Position numbers and translations under genes: made by a program. Source: Multifurca ochricompacta (lineage: Eukaryota; Basidiomycota; Agaricomycetes; Russulales; Russulaceae). From it: DNA of 64,000 nt. The stretch spans positions 372,001-436,000 of the forward strand of contig WTXG01000006.1 of NCBI GenBank assembly GCA_022496185.1. Reading direction: 5' to 3'. The notes under the pieces were generated by a model, which saw only the letters and a list, made by a program, of their open reading frames with translations, made no database searches and was not told where the DNA came from. Shown one piece after another: positions 13,274 through 25,292 of this stretch (position 1 is the stretch's first letter; every line of letters starts with the position of its first letter).

Positions 13274-15053
13274 TCAACTTTGGGGAAGAATACGCTTGTT
13301 CCACGTTTCCGAAAACAGACGATAGACCTCAATGACGGGACCTCCTGAGCGGCGTATGTCAATTAATAAATCCGACAAGGACCGCGCAGCGGCAACGCTA
13401 GAACCTTCTTTGTGGACCTCCACGATTATCCAGGCAAGAATAGGCAATTCCTCGAGTAATTGCTGTGTATTGGATCTGATGGAAGATGTTACTTCCGAGA
13501 CGAACGCACTTGACACCCAGAGCGTCTTCATGCCACGAAACTGCGCGAGTATATCGCCCCATAAGGCGGAATCGACCTCGCCAAACCACTCCGCCGACAG
13601 CTGACTTTGGTGATATTTGATGAAGAGATCCTCCATGTTAGCAAAGTTCGGTTTGAGTGAGGTGCAAATCTGGGCTACAGACGCGACTTGGAAATCGAGA
13701 CGGCTGCACGGAATGCGTATGCATAATATCTCTTTTGGCGAAGGCGAAACTGCGGGGATGCAGAGATGCTGACGCCGTTTGGGTAGAATTGTATGCGGAC
13801 TCCGTCGAAGCCGAATCGCTTCGTTCTGCTAAGGAACGCAGAAACGCGTGGTAGAGCGTATCTAAGTTGATAGAAGAGCATTAAACAGACGTCGTAGACG
13901 TGTGGAGTATCGACTTTGGCGACGAGGGCCTCCAAGTACGCGCAGGCACCGCGGAAGTAGAATTGGCCGAGGTTGGTGAGCACGACGCGGTTGAGCGGGC
14001 CAGGAGTCGCCGTTTTGTTCCCGGTCTGTCGGCGAGGAGGGATTGTTGATAAGAAGCCAATGTTGAGGTATTGTAGCCTAGGCATAGCGCTGAGGTACGT
14101 AAGCAACGCTTCCGGGGGGAGATGTGACGAATCCGGGATGCCATCGAGAACGAGATAAACGAGATGGAAGGTGGAAGTCAGAAGAGACGGCAAGGACAAG
14201 AGGAAGACCCCAATTGTCGTGAGTGAGCGCAACCGAGGCGCGTGGCCCTTGAGGAATGCGCCGGGAAGGGCAAGGCCCGTGGTCCGGTCTCCGGTGTGAA
14301 GGTGTATATGTTCTACGCTGGTGCAACTGAGCGGCGCGTCAGACGTCGCCGCTGCGATCGCGCGCCAGGTGGAAAGCGGCGCGCGCAATGATAGGGACCA
14401 GACGCGCTCTATGTGTTGGAGCAAGACCAGGACATTGTCCTCAACATGTCCATGCGCCAGATTCTGAGTAGGTTGGATGAAATCGTAGTTGACATGGATC
14501 GGCAAGAGCTGCGACCGCCTCAGCAAGCTGGTTACAGAATCGCAGCCTTGGCGTGAGATGTTCATGAAGAAGAGAACGGAGCTATTGTTTCCGAAACGAA
14601 GCTCGCCGAGGAAGTGCGACGGCGAGGAGCGGATGACGGTGTTCCATTTCCGACATACGAGTGCGAGCGTCTGCCACCAATATCTATGCCCTCCAGGTTT
14701 GGAAAATATGTCTTCGCCATAAAACGTGAAGATGTCAAAGAGGACATTGTTAGGGAGCTTAGATACAACCGGCTGTGGAGAAAATATTGCTGGGTGTGAT
14801 GATTACTACCGCCGTTTGTGAGAAAGGAACGAACGGAACGCTTACAAGTATAGTCTCGCTCTTGCCAAAAAGAAGGTCCATCGGGAACAGGTGTCGAGAC
14901 AAATGATTCGTGTTTGCGCGTTTTATAAGAAGAATAAGCACCGTACATGGAGGATAGGTCGCCATCGGATGAATAACCACCGTCGGAAGCAGCATCATCA
15001 TTATCGGGGAAGTTGACCGGAGAAAAAGGACGGTTGAGTGACAGAGGATACAT
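13274..15053 (-). CDS. F-box protein with LRR-like C-terminal part
   Basis: Agaricomycete genomes carry large families of such proteins, thought to be substrate adaptors of SCF ubiquitin ligases. ATG 15053 starts an exon of Ser/Tyr-rich sequence (MYPLSLNRPFSP). An intron from 14845 leads to the F-box: VVSKLPNNVLFDIFTFYGEDIF, then WWQTLALVCRKWNTVIRSSPSHFLG. About 370 residues of Leu-rich repeats follow (HIERVWSLSLRAPLSTW, LRSLTTIGVFLL, LPPEALLTYLSAMPRLQYLNIGF). At about 13732 (ATCTCTTTTGG) the frame slips by one base: RLRQK should continue into EILCIRIPCSRLDFQVASVAQIC. The last block, MEDLFIKYHQSQLSAEWFG to TGA 13274, closes the protein. The substrate is unknown. Confidence 0.78.
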
Positions 15054-15583
15054 TTGTGGTCCGACTAGACGACTTGGTTGAGAGATAGAGATTGAGTTGG
15101 AGAGAGCAGGTAGAGTAGGTCGACTGCATTTTAGTGCGAACTGTGAACTGACATGCACAGGAAAGCGCTGCACACATGGTCATGGTTATGAAAGATGATG
15201 GTGAAGCCAGACCCGGACCAGACATTCCTATTTGTATCATTAGCTGCAGTACATAAAAAACTACTTAGATGCGCGATATGCGTCATAGGTACGCGGGATG
15301 GTGAGCATGTTGGCCTACATACATGGTGAAGATAGGTAAGACAATGATGCGATGACTTTGGACGTAACATGGCGGGAGTGTATCGCAAGTGGGGATGACA
15401 GAGGTGAATGTATAAGAATAAGAAAGTAGGTATCGCAGGGAAAGTAGCGAACGACAAATCCAAATAGCATCAGATAATCAGAAGAAATAAGCGATGCAAA
15501 GAGCAAAACATAGCAAGTTGTGTGTCGCGGTGCGGCACTACTTTTTATACGATGCCAAAGTAGCATCTACGTGGCACCAGAAT
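15054..15583. other. Intergenic region, promoter of the F-box gene
   Basis: This stretch lies between two minus-strand genes. It should hold the F-box promoter and the 3' end of the next gene. No conserved frame, repeat or RNA gene is seen. Confidence 0.4.
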
Positions 15584-16769
15584 TTAGCTTGATGTTTCAT
15601 CTCTTTTGGATCCCGACGTTGTCGCTCTAATGCTATCCTTATGCTCTTCCAAGGTCTCGGCTCTTACCTTCTCTTCCTTCGCAGAAGAAAGAACCTTCCT
15701 TCCTTCCGCTTTGCCAACTCTCTCAAATTCCTGCGCTAGGGACGCGCGGGGTGGCACAATCAAGGCGTCGTCGTCGTCATCATCAACTTCCCATGCGGGC
15801 GACAGCGATCGCTTTGGTACGACCGATGTCGATGCCGATGCTGATGCCGATACTTGTACTTTCTCTTTAGATCTCGCTGTACGGGAAGGTCCAAAGAGAC
15901 GGCGTGGGGTGCAATCTTCCGACGGGGAAAAGTCTGGGTGCTCGGGCTGAAGCATCGAGCGTGAGTTTCGCGGCACGCCAAAGTGAGGGTTTTGAAAGGC
16001 CAGACGCTTGCCACGGCTATAAGGAGAAACAGGTGATCAGATATCGAGCATGTTAATACAAAGTGAAGGAAGTCCTACAAGACATAGTGTATCGTCTCCT
16101 TGTCAGGAACAGGAGTACGAGGACCAACGGGAGAGCTTGGCACAGATGCGGGAGAGTCAGAGGGTTCGACGAGAAATGGGTTATTCGGTGAGTCCCGTAC
16201 AGGCATAGGCTTAGCCAATCGCTTGCGTGGGGGTGTCACGGGAGGACGAGGTCGCGTTGGTGGGGGGGAAAGGAGGGACCATGTTGAAGGAAGCGACGAA
16301 GCTGGTACCGCGCGCGATTGCGATAGCCTCCGCGCGGATGTAGGTGCCCCACGACGCGAAGACGGTAGCTTGCCCTTGGATACGGGACTCAGGACGCGTG
16401 AAGGTTTGGCTCTGTCTTGGGGACCTGTGACTCCACAGGTGCACCTGAGAGCCAGAAGGTATCCTCTCGGTCCTCGGCGTTGAGTTCAGCAACAACAGCA
16501 TCGATCCTACGTCGTTTGTGAGTGGAGACATCATGCTCCTCGGGCACGTGTTGGCTTTGCGATGGCGACACGTGCGGTGATACGACGGGAAGTGCATCGT
16601 CAGCTTCATCATCTGAAGAATGATAGGCAGAACCACGCGAACGAGAGCGTTTTCGGACAGTACGAGGAGGGGTAGGAAGAGACGCGACAGAAGCGCTGCG
16701 TTTTAATGATTTTCTATCGGGTAGCCCGACTGGGGAAAGGTGAGAGGCTAGCTCTACGTGGTCAGCCAT
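15584..16769 (-). CDS. Uncharacterised S/T-P-rich, probably nuclear protein
   Basis: I do not recognise a named family. ATG 16769 begins MADHVELASHLSPVGLPDRK, and the product is rich in Ser-Pro and Thr-Pro sites (LPTPPRT, SPHVSPSQS, LSPVSKG, PPRKRLAKP, SSPVGPRTPVPD). Basic stretches (RKRSRSRG, HKRRRID) resemble nuclear signals. The most conserved-looking part is KPMPVRDSPNNPFLVEPSDSP followed by DKETIHYVFRGKRLAFQNPHFG, joined across a clean 61-nt intron (about 16018-16078, GTAGGA...TTATAG). A poly-Asp/Ala tail (WEVDDDDDDALIVPPRASLAQEFERVG) ends at TAA 15586-15584. One base seems missing in GGGG at 16419-16422, between ESQVP and the AKPSRVLSPV block. Cyclin-dependent phosphorylation is a guess from site density. 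Confidence 0.68.
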
Positions 16770-18927
16770 GAGAAGTGGGTGGCAAAAGGCAGTGAGAGTG
16801 AAAGTAAGAGAGAACGAGAATGTCGAGAATGTTGAGAGGAAGGAAAGGGGTAGAACAACAAATGAACTGAAACTGAAACCAACCAACCAACCAACCAAAA
16901 GACAAAGACACAAATCAAACCACAAACCCAAAACAAAAACATTTTCCCACACAATTAAAATGTATTATGTAAGATAAATATCACCTGACCTGACTTAATC
17001 GACGTGTCGACGTGATCCCGTCCTCTACGATATACGTCAGGCTATTCTGGAAACCTCTCATGTACCCAGGCAGCCCTTGTTATGTATTCAATCTCTATCG
17101 CAGGAAAATACCTTATCCTTAGGCATCAGCGGAAGTGCAATAAATTTGGGTTATTGACCAACCAATGATCCACTCGTTGATTCGGACTCTTAATGTCTTC
17201 TTTGTTAATGAATGAGACGATACGCTAGCAACCTTTTACCTCGCTGGTTCTTTTTTTACTTAAGGACCCCATGACACCCCCCAAACGAGGTGCGTTTCAA
17301 TAGCTGACATTATGACTACATGATCATTGGAAATAGCTAGCGTGGGCAATGGCATTAAGTGAAGGCCTTGTCTTATCTTACATGACGAGAACATCCATCC
17401 GGAGCTCCCCCCCCTCCTCCCCTTAGCGAGGTTAGAGCACGTTCTCTATTTCGATCGCAAGTGCGTCCGTCAAATCGGTGCTTTCCATTTGACGCGCGTT
17501 TGACAAGCGGGGGAACGAAAAAATGTATATGATGTAGGTCTAGCGTCATTCTTATGAGTGCCTGTCGAGTCCTCGTGAAATGATGTTGAAAATGTAACAG
17601 AACCATTCCTTTGTGTCATCTGACGGGAGATGGCATAATGGTGGAGCTGCTTGTAGGCCTAGTTGGTGCCTAGCTTCGAATCCAAGTGGGCAAGCTGCCC
17701 TCGAGCCCCTTACCAGCGACATATCACCAGGATAGGTTATCGCCTCGCTGGAATGCCTTGCGGAATTATCACGATCGTTTCATGGATCTTCTGCGTTTTC
17801 GGCCTTCAGACAGTTTCCGAATCGTCCTAGCTATGTGTAGGATTCCAGCTATTCCGCCAAAAGTAAGGAGGCACAAAAAAAAAGGAACGCCATGTGTCGA
17901 TCGCAAGGAGCTTAACCGTCCCAATGGTATCTTCCCCACCTTGGAAGGAAGATAACAGTAGGTTTATGGCAGCGCTGGCGCAATGTTGATATTTCTTTAG
18001 AGTGCTCTAGAGTGCGCGGTTGTTACCAGCATGCCAAGTCATCCATGATTAGGCATGTCAGGGCCTCAGTTCAGTCCTGTATCGTAACTATGCTCCTTTC
18101 ATCTTCCATGAAATTTGAGCATGCGGACCTTTTCCTGTAGCTAGCAGTTTTTGGCGAGGTTATCGGATCCAACATTTGGCACGGCGCTAAGGGCGTATTG
18201 GTGTGCTGTGGTCTGTTGTGCTGACTGAGTAAAGTTCGCGTCTCTAAGTGTTTTCGGTACGACTCGGAGTTCCCCAGTAGTTCAAGATCTGGAGACGCGT
18301 GGATAATTACGTCTGAGACATCTGGCAACTGGGCGCCCAGTGCTGCATTCTACTGTACTCGGATCAATCTCGTTATTGGTCAATCAAATTACTGCACGTC
18401 CATATTCTATCCTCGGTTCCCACCGATAGCCAATGAGCTACATACGTAGGCAATGCTCACACAACTTCAGAATGTCGTAATCCCATTGGTTGATTTTTGA
18501 TCGAGCGAGGACAAATAAGACCATGATGAGGCTAGGCTAGAGCAGGTCTTCGGTTCGCTACCACTATACTGTCAGTTGACTGTACCATTTATATCAATCC
18601 TTTCAATTCTACGGCTCAGGGCGGCATAAACACCAGAAATGGCCAAAATCCCGGTTGGTGAAGGTTATCATTTCTATATGATGTATTCACACTTTCAAAC
18701 CTTTAGCGTGGAAATTGGAGATAGACAACACACTCGACGCAAGTGGTTCCGAGCGCAAGATAATGCACACACGCAAATATCAGTCTCAGTTCAGCTCTCA
18801 GTGTAATAGGCACTGGAAGCCGTCTTACTACATTGCAGAGAGCAAAAGTTGTACATATTCATATTATAATAAGCGTCACTACAAATGACGCATCCCAATT
18901 CGATCCTTATGGTGGTTTAAGTGGCCA
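16770..18927. other. Gene-poor 2.2-kb region
   Basis: No gene could be supported on either strand. It starts with the promoter of the minus-strand gene, including a (CCAA)n tract at 16879-16898 (TTGG on the coding strand) and a pyrimidine-rich leader on that strand. The remainder has short random frames only. A TTCGAATCC string near 17672 recalls a tRNA T-loop, but no cloverleaf forms around it. Confidence 0.45.
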
Positions 18928-21031
18928 TCAAATAAGTGAATTTAAAATTAGCTTTCCAGAGTTCCCGGTCCTGGGACGGACGATACAAGCAAATTGTGCA
19001 GGGTAACTAAGAACACGACCAGTCAGCCTACCCCTTGTGATGAATGAAAAATACTCACGAGATCAAACCAGCGTCATATTTCTCCTCAGGTAACATAGGG
19101 TTTCCTTGATTGTCTAGCTTTGGGGAAATTTCGAATGCCGCAAGAATCGATGCGATACCAATCCACAGTGATGATCGGGCCATGAATCGTCCCGGGCATG
19201 TGCGACGACCAAAACCGAATGCGGCATCTGGGAATCTCATTCCGGGATCGAGGAAACGCTCTGGTTTGAACTTCTCCGGTTCCGGGAAGACGGCTTCATC
19301 GTGAAGCATCGCCCTACAAGAATTGAGGACCCAAAAATGGCCTTTACGCGAGTGTACACGTACCATGCGTTCCCGATGACCATCGATCCTGCTGGCAGGA
19401 AGAAACCTTCATAGACATCGTCGGAAACAAGCCGGTGAGGAATTCCTGGGAGGGTGGATTAATTCTCAAATCAGGGGTTAACGTTAGGCTCACCAAGAGG
19501 TGCGACCGGGTGCCATCTTTGCGCCTCCTGACATAAGGCAGAGACGTACGGTAACGATGGCTCGTCACTGAAGTCAGGAAGCCTCTCTGTTCCCACGACT
19601 GAGTCAATCTCCTCCTGAGCTTTCCTCTGTGCCTCAGGATAAAGAACCATAGCAAGGACGAATGACTGCAGTACAGAGGCGATCTAAAAGCATTGCAAGA
19701 TAAACATTCGGGCCATATTGAAAACCTGGACATGCTCACAGTATCCGTTCCAGCTAATCGAGAAATGTTTAGTGACTCTGGGAAACGAGGTAATTCAATT
19801 CTTACCAAGACACATATCCGCAGTCACGGCCTTCGCATCAAATTCGCCTACAGAATCATCGCCTTCAAGCTTGGAGATCATCGCCGCAGCAATACACGGT
19901 GCACCATTGCTGCTCTCGTTCTGCATCACGTCAATATAACTACTTGACTGCTTAAAGAAGGCAGTCCGATCTACCATTGCTTTCTTGGTGGCGGCAAAAG
20001 GCTCTTCTACAATCGCGTTCATGCTACGTGCCCATGACGCGGCTTCTTTCTTGAATCCCACACCAGGAAACCATGATGGGAAGTGGATTACTGTAACATT
20101 CACGGATGAGTGAGATTAGGAACTAGGTCCTGATAATGACGACATACAGGCAGGAATCAGGTTGATCAAGCGACCCTTTTCAGTTGCCTTGGCGACGACG
20201 TCAAGTGCCTGTTTCGCGAGAGAGATGTAATAGTCGTTGTGGTCCTTGACATCTATTCCGTATGCAACGGATAGGATTGTTCTGCCTGTCATACTTGACA
20301 ATCACCATTAGGGGAGATTAAAAATACGCTAGAAACGCATCAACTTACTGGCGCAGGTGTTCGTAGAATCCCTCAGGAGTTTCAAGTAGGTTCCTGAGGA
20401 GCAGTCGCGCGGCCTTCAACTCGAGCGGGCGGTATTCATGGGCTGCAGCCGGATGCAAGTTCTCGTGAAAAGACTTGCGCCACCCCCGCCACCTTGTTCC
20501 GTAGGGTTCCAAAGCAATGCTCCAATCGATCGAAATACTACCACGACCGTCAGCGAAACAAGCGGAGCGGACTCAGAAATTTAATCGGCTATACAGGGAA
20601 GAAAATGCTTTCATTGTCGGTCTAGAAGAATGAGAGCGTCAATTGTGGTGTACTTCATTATGTCCATTTTACCTGTCTGAATAAAGCGACGACCGCTTTT
20701 CGAGGAGCTCATTTGCAGCTTTGACAGAGTTGAGAATAACGATGTGTGTTCCAAGCACATCTACATGCACTATATCCGAGCCTAGAGACAAGAACCAGTG
20801 TAAGTAAGGCGAAGCTCAGGCCTCATAACGCGTACTGTAAAGTTCCCCCCATCGCTTGTATGTGGTCCACTCCGCGCCGGCAGGCATGTCGAAGAGATTG
20901 CCAACCACGGGAAGACGTTTAGGGCCTGGCGGGAACGGGAGCTTTCCCTGCTTCCTGCGAGCATAGAGGAAAGAGAACACCAAGAGAGAGAGAGCAGTGG
21001 CCAATAGATCAACAAGAGTGAAGCCTGGCAT
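18928..21031 (-). CDS. Cytochrome P450 monooxygenase
   Basis: A microsomal haem monooxygenase of a type common in agaricomycetes. ATG 21031 gives a single membrane anchor (LVDLLATALSLLVFSFLYARRK) and the Pro-rich hinge LPFPPGPKRLPVVGNLFDMP. Then come SDIVHVDVLGTHIVILNS, the C-helix WRGWRKSF, I-helix AGTDT, the ExxR motif in LCQEAQRWHP, the PERF-type KPERFLDPG, and the haem loop FGFGRRTCPGRF around 19200. The end is FACIVRPRTG followed by about ten residues to TGA at 18930-18928. The frame is intact across all the short introns that I traced. Length is normal, near 510 residues. Substrate cannot be predicted; sub-family resembles those with the GAEW..YKRWGELYSSD N-terminus. It stands alone, without a biosynthetic cluster. 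Confidence 0.93.
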
Positions 21032-23509
21032 CGAGACAAAGACTGAAAACCTGCGGCTGGTGCCCGCAAAAATGTGAAGAAATATGCCCTGTTTATAATC
21101 GAACGGTAGCGCTTCATACAGCTCACTCCCATACTTGGTAGATCCGATGGTAGGGCCTGCATAGTAGGCTTACGTTGAATTGCGTACGTCGCGTGTTCAT
21201 ATCGATTGATACCAGTTTGGGGCGTGGAAGCGATACTAAAGCTGGATGCAACAGTCCTTGGAGTGCGAAGACATACCACAAATAAAAATCATAAAAATCA
21301 TTGCTAACTTTCCCCAAAACAAAGACTTCAGGTCTTAGAAGGACGACTGAGAAGGGTTTCGTGCACGCATCCGAAACGACGAGGCTGAGTTGCAAATTAC
21401 AACAGGAATTATGAACAGAGACTGACCTCGAGGAAGTAATTTCTGATACTGGGATTCTAAGAATAGACGTAAACCGGATTTGCCCGGTTGGGAGAGTTCA
21501 AGAAATGAGGCCTCGCCTAGCGTGTAGCAACGTCGAAGATTACGAATGACGCAACTGAGTTTGACTGGAATGTTTAATATGAAATCGTTAGTTGGTTGGG
21601 AAACACAATAACAGTCCCTGAAGTGTGCATTGTGGGAGCCAAGCTCGGAGGCCCTTGTTCGGGCTCGGGGTACTCAACCCCCAGCCCGCCCCACAATTTG
21701 ATTTGCCTGATCTGCCATTAGGTCTGCGGACATACGAAAATTACTTCGGGCGAATAAGACTACGTGCAAAAAAAGCAGGAAGAAAGAATTGCTGCCAATA
21801 CGTTAAAACCTTTAGATAGGTCACCAAAAAAAAAACCTTATCAGACACAGGTCGGAGACCAAAGGTGCAGAAAGCAACTCATGAGGATGCCAGACTCGTT
21901 GCAACCACGAGGCGTAATGTGTTTCGCTTCTGAGAGGGTGGCAGGAGATGAAAAATTCTGTGCCTATTTTTCAACTGGTCGAAAAGGTCGTAGCGCCGTA
22001 GGCTAGTAGCTGAGATGGAGGCGGTGCGAGCGCCCGTGCCACACCTTCGGAACAGAATTGCCTTTCAACTTGAAAAATAAACAACTAATCCACGATAATA
22101 AAACGAAATGAGACATACAAGAGGGGAAGGCGAGAAAATAATTTTCTCGTATTTAGGCGTTCCCTTATTCCTTCCTAACACGTGTCGAGTCTGAGCTGAG
22201 ATGCGCCAAAGTACGAGAATACTAGCACTTCGCTATTTTCAAGCCTCGCTGCCGTGAGCACACGGCAGAGCTGCAGACCAATCTGGACACGATGGGCTGT
22301 CTTGCTCCACCGCTCCAGATCCAGCTAACACTACATCCATCCGTTGCGAAAGGAAATGACCTGATTAATGATTTTTTGTAATAAGTATGTCATCGTACTG
22401 TCTTAGAACGGCCATACGGATGGCCTGCGTTCCTTGAGCACATGAAACACTAGCGACTAAGGCACACATATGACAGATTGCATGCGCCTAGACGAAATTA
22501 TCGTTGGTAACTTCTACCTGATTGGTCATTGGCATAACCAAAGAAAGCATCTTCGCTACTTGGTTGCTAAGTAGTAGCAACACAGGAAGGTGAGTAAATG
22601 CTAGGATGCTCTCGAGAAAGCGAGGAGATTGGGTGTAGCCGCGCAGAGAGAGTCCGGGGGTCGCCAGAGATTAGCGACTGCCAGCGCCATCACCATTTAG
22701 AGTATTCCTGCTCCGCAAGAGAGGGACAACAATATGGAATAAAATGACAGCCATAAATACGAGAATGGCGTAACGCAGAGATGGACTGGCTATGGCAAAG
22801 CCAGGCGTCTATCGAATTATCTGCGATCGAGGAGGTAGGGTGCTTGTCTGAATTCGTGATGTGAATCAGGCGGCCATTTGGAGTTGGATGAAGGCGCTAA
22901 TGAGAGACAGCATCTTTGCAGTACTTGTAGCCCTAATGAGATGGATTTCACGGGAAGTGTGGGAGTTCAAGGCGAAGCGGAGTTAAGGAATCAGTCCGAA
23001 CTGAAGACAAGAATCAAAGCAAAGAATCCCCGATTGAAATGTCATCTTGTGACGCAGGAAAGAGTGTGGTTGGTCAGACGGCATGACCACCGTGAAGTTC
23101 AAGAGATGAGCATTAGAAAGTCACGGCCGTAAGGCACGTTTGGGCAATGATGGAATTGGTGAGGACGAGGATTGGGACCTCAGCTTTTGTTTATCCCTGG
23201 GCTAAGCTGGGTTGTCATGAAGGCGATAGCGTCAGGCGGGCTCTAAAGGCATAATAATGACTGAACCCAGCTCCTGAAGGCTCAATAGCTGAAAGTATGA
23301 GATAGTAGAAATGTGTATTTCCTGCCTTGAGCCAAGCTCCTCGGCTGTGCACGACGTGACGACTCTGGGGAGTCGCCACAAAACAAAAGAGAGTGAGCGA
23401 GTGGTTGTGACCATTCATTGTTGTTCTTAACCACCGCGACAATCTCAGTTCAGCTCAAATCAACTTGTCCATTCCTCACCTTCTTTCATCTTAAAGTCTT
23501 CTTTTCTCC
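21032..23509. other. Gene-poor 2.5-kb region
   Basis: This stretch lies between the P450 promoter and LIS1. No protein family, RNA gene or terminal inverted repeat could be supported. It may include decayed mobile DNA, but I see no direct evidence of that. Confidence 0.4.
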
Positions 23510-25292
23510 ATGTCAATTTTATTATCTGAACGACAAACAGACGATCTGTATGTTTCTCACGTCGCCGTTATCGGACAACTGATCAACCTTGTCCAGACAT
23601 AAAGCAATTCTGGACTATCTTCATAGCGCCGGTTTCACAAAATCGTTCGAACAATTCAAGGAAGACGCAAAACTCGTAAGTCTGGTATAGTGTACAACAG
23701 GCGGGAACACCGATCATCTACAGACCGACTTCCAGCCAGATCTTGGACAGAAGAGCAATGGCCTTCTCGTAAAGAAGTGGACGAGCGTGATCCGGATGCA
23801 GAAGAAGGCATGTTTTCTTGCTCTTCGCAGATGGACTTTCCTTGTTAATGGTTAATGCTGAAGATTCTGGATTTAGAAGCTCGGTTACAGGAGGCGTTGC
23901 ATGACAACTCGAACATGGCTGCTCTTCCACCTGGTTTCAGCAGAAGAAATGATCCGGACTGGCTCCCAACAGCGGGCTCTTCCAAACATACCCTTACTGG
24001 TCATCGGGATGCCGTCAATGCAGTCGCTTTCCATCCTATATATTCGGTTTTAGTATCAGCAAGCGATGATAGCACAATGAAGGTCTGGGACTGGGAGACC
24101 GGAGAGATGGAACGTACTCTCAAAGGTCACACAAAGCGCATCACTGATTGCGAGTATGACTCAAAAGGCAAGAACCTTGGTACGTGCCTTATCCCGCCTG
24201 CTATCAACTATGTTTATGACGCCTCACAGTATCCTGTGCATACGATCTCTTCATCAAGCTATGGAACGTTGAGAACGACTATCAGAACTTTGCAACGCTG
24301 CGTGGGCATGAACATTCCGTATCATCGGCCAAATTCCTGCCAGGAGATGACAGAATTATAAGCTCAAGTCGTGACCAAACGGTGCGGATCTGGGAGATTG
24401 CTACAACGTGCGTTCACTTCGAAGTTGTTTGCTGAGTGTCTTACATAGCTTCCTCTCAAGCCACTGCATTAAGGTCATCAGCCCTCACAGTGATTGGATT
24501 CGCTCCGCTATCCCTAGCTCAGATGGCAAGTTCTTTATTACTTGCTCTATGGATCATGTCCGTGTATACCCACTCATCCTTGAAAATATCGTGCTGAATT
24601 ATCGCCAGACTGCACATGTTGTTGAACTTGACTCGGGAACGACGAAATCGGAGTTGCGTGGTCACGATAACGTTGTAGAAGCAGCCGTTTTTGTGCCAGT
24701 CTCATGCATACCTGCAATCCGTGAGCTGTTGGGTCAAAAGGTGCCACTCTCCTTATTCCTACCGTGTACTTTCGAGTTAGCTTGGTAAACAGCCCATCGC
24801 ACCACAAGCCGGCGCCCCCGACAATGCGAACATATCATATGCTGCAACGTCCTCGCGGGACAAAACGATTAAAATATGGGAGCACTGCGGGGCCAGTGCC
24901 TACATACACTCGTGAGTTCGCTACCATAAATCCTCTACTTTCCCTTTCCGACCCACATAGACTGGACACGATGACTGGGTCCGGCCCTCGTCTTCCACCC
25001 AAATGGTAAATATCTTCTTTCTGCAGCTGATGACCATACAATACGTATATGGGAGCTCAAAACTGGGCGGTGCATCCGGAAAATTGAGGCCCACGAAAGA
25101 TTTGTCTCGTCTCTGGCTTGGGGTCGACAGACCATTAGCTCAGATACGAACGGAAAAGGGGCTGGCTCTTCCGGTCCGCTTCCCATGAACGTCATTGCCT
25201 CCACTAGTTCTGACCAAGTACGTAAATTTGTCATGCACACCGTATATTAATTAGAGCTTGTAATGCAGACCTTGAAGATATGGATGCCGTGA
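23510..25292 (+). CDS. PAC1: LIS1/PAC1 nuclear distribution protein, WD40
   Basis: The protein binds dynein and is needed for nuclear migration and spindle positioning in hyphae. ATG 23510 starts [13 protein letters not shown], joined to [20 protein letters not shown], the LisH dimerisation motif (residues about 8-40). A coiled-coil segment follows ([29 protein letters not shown]). The WD40 propeller then runs through [120 protein letters not shown] and [13 protein letters not shown], before TGA 25290-25292. No frameshift is needed. The third intron (23808-23863) starts with GCATGT, so it appears to be a GC-AG intron. Confidence 0.95.

Noticed and set aside
16418..16442. A 20-nt GT-AG stretch in the S/T-P-rich gene acting as an intron
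   Set aside because: Too short for splicing in this lineage; a one-base loss in GGGG at 16419-16422 gives the same frame.
17640..17700. A tRNA-like TTCGAATCC string
   Set aside because: No matching acceptor stem, D-arm or anticodon arm could be folded around it.
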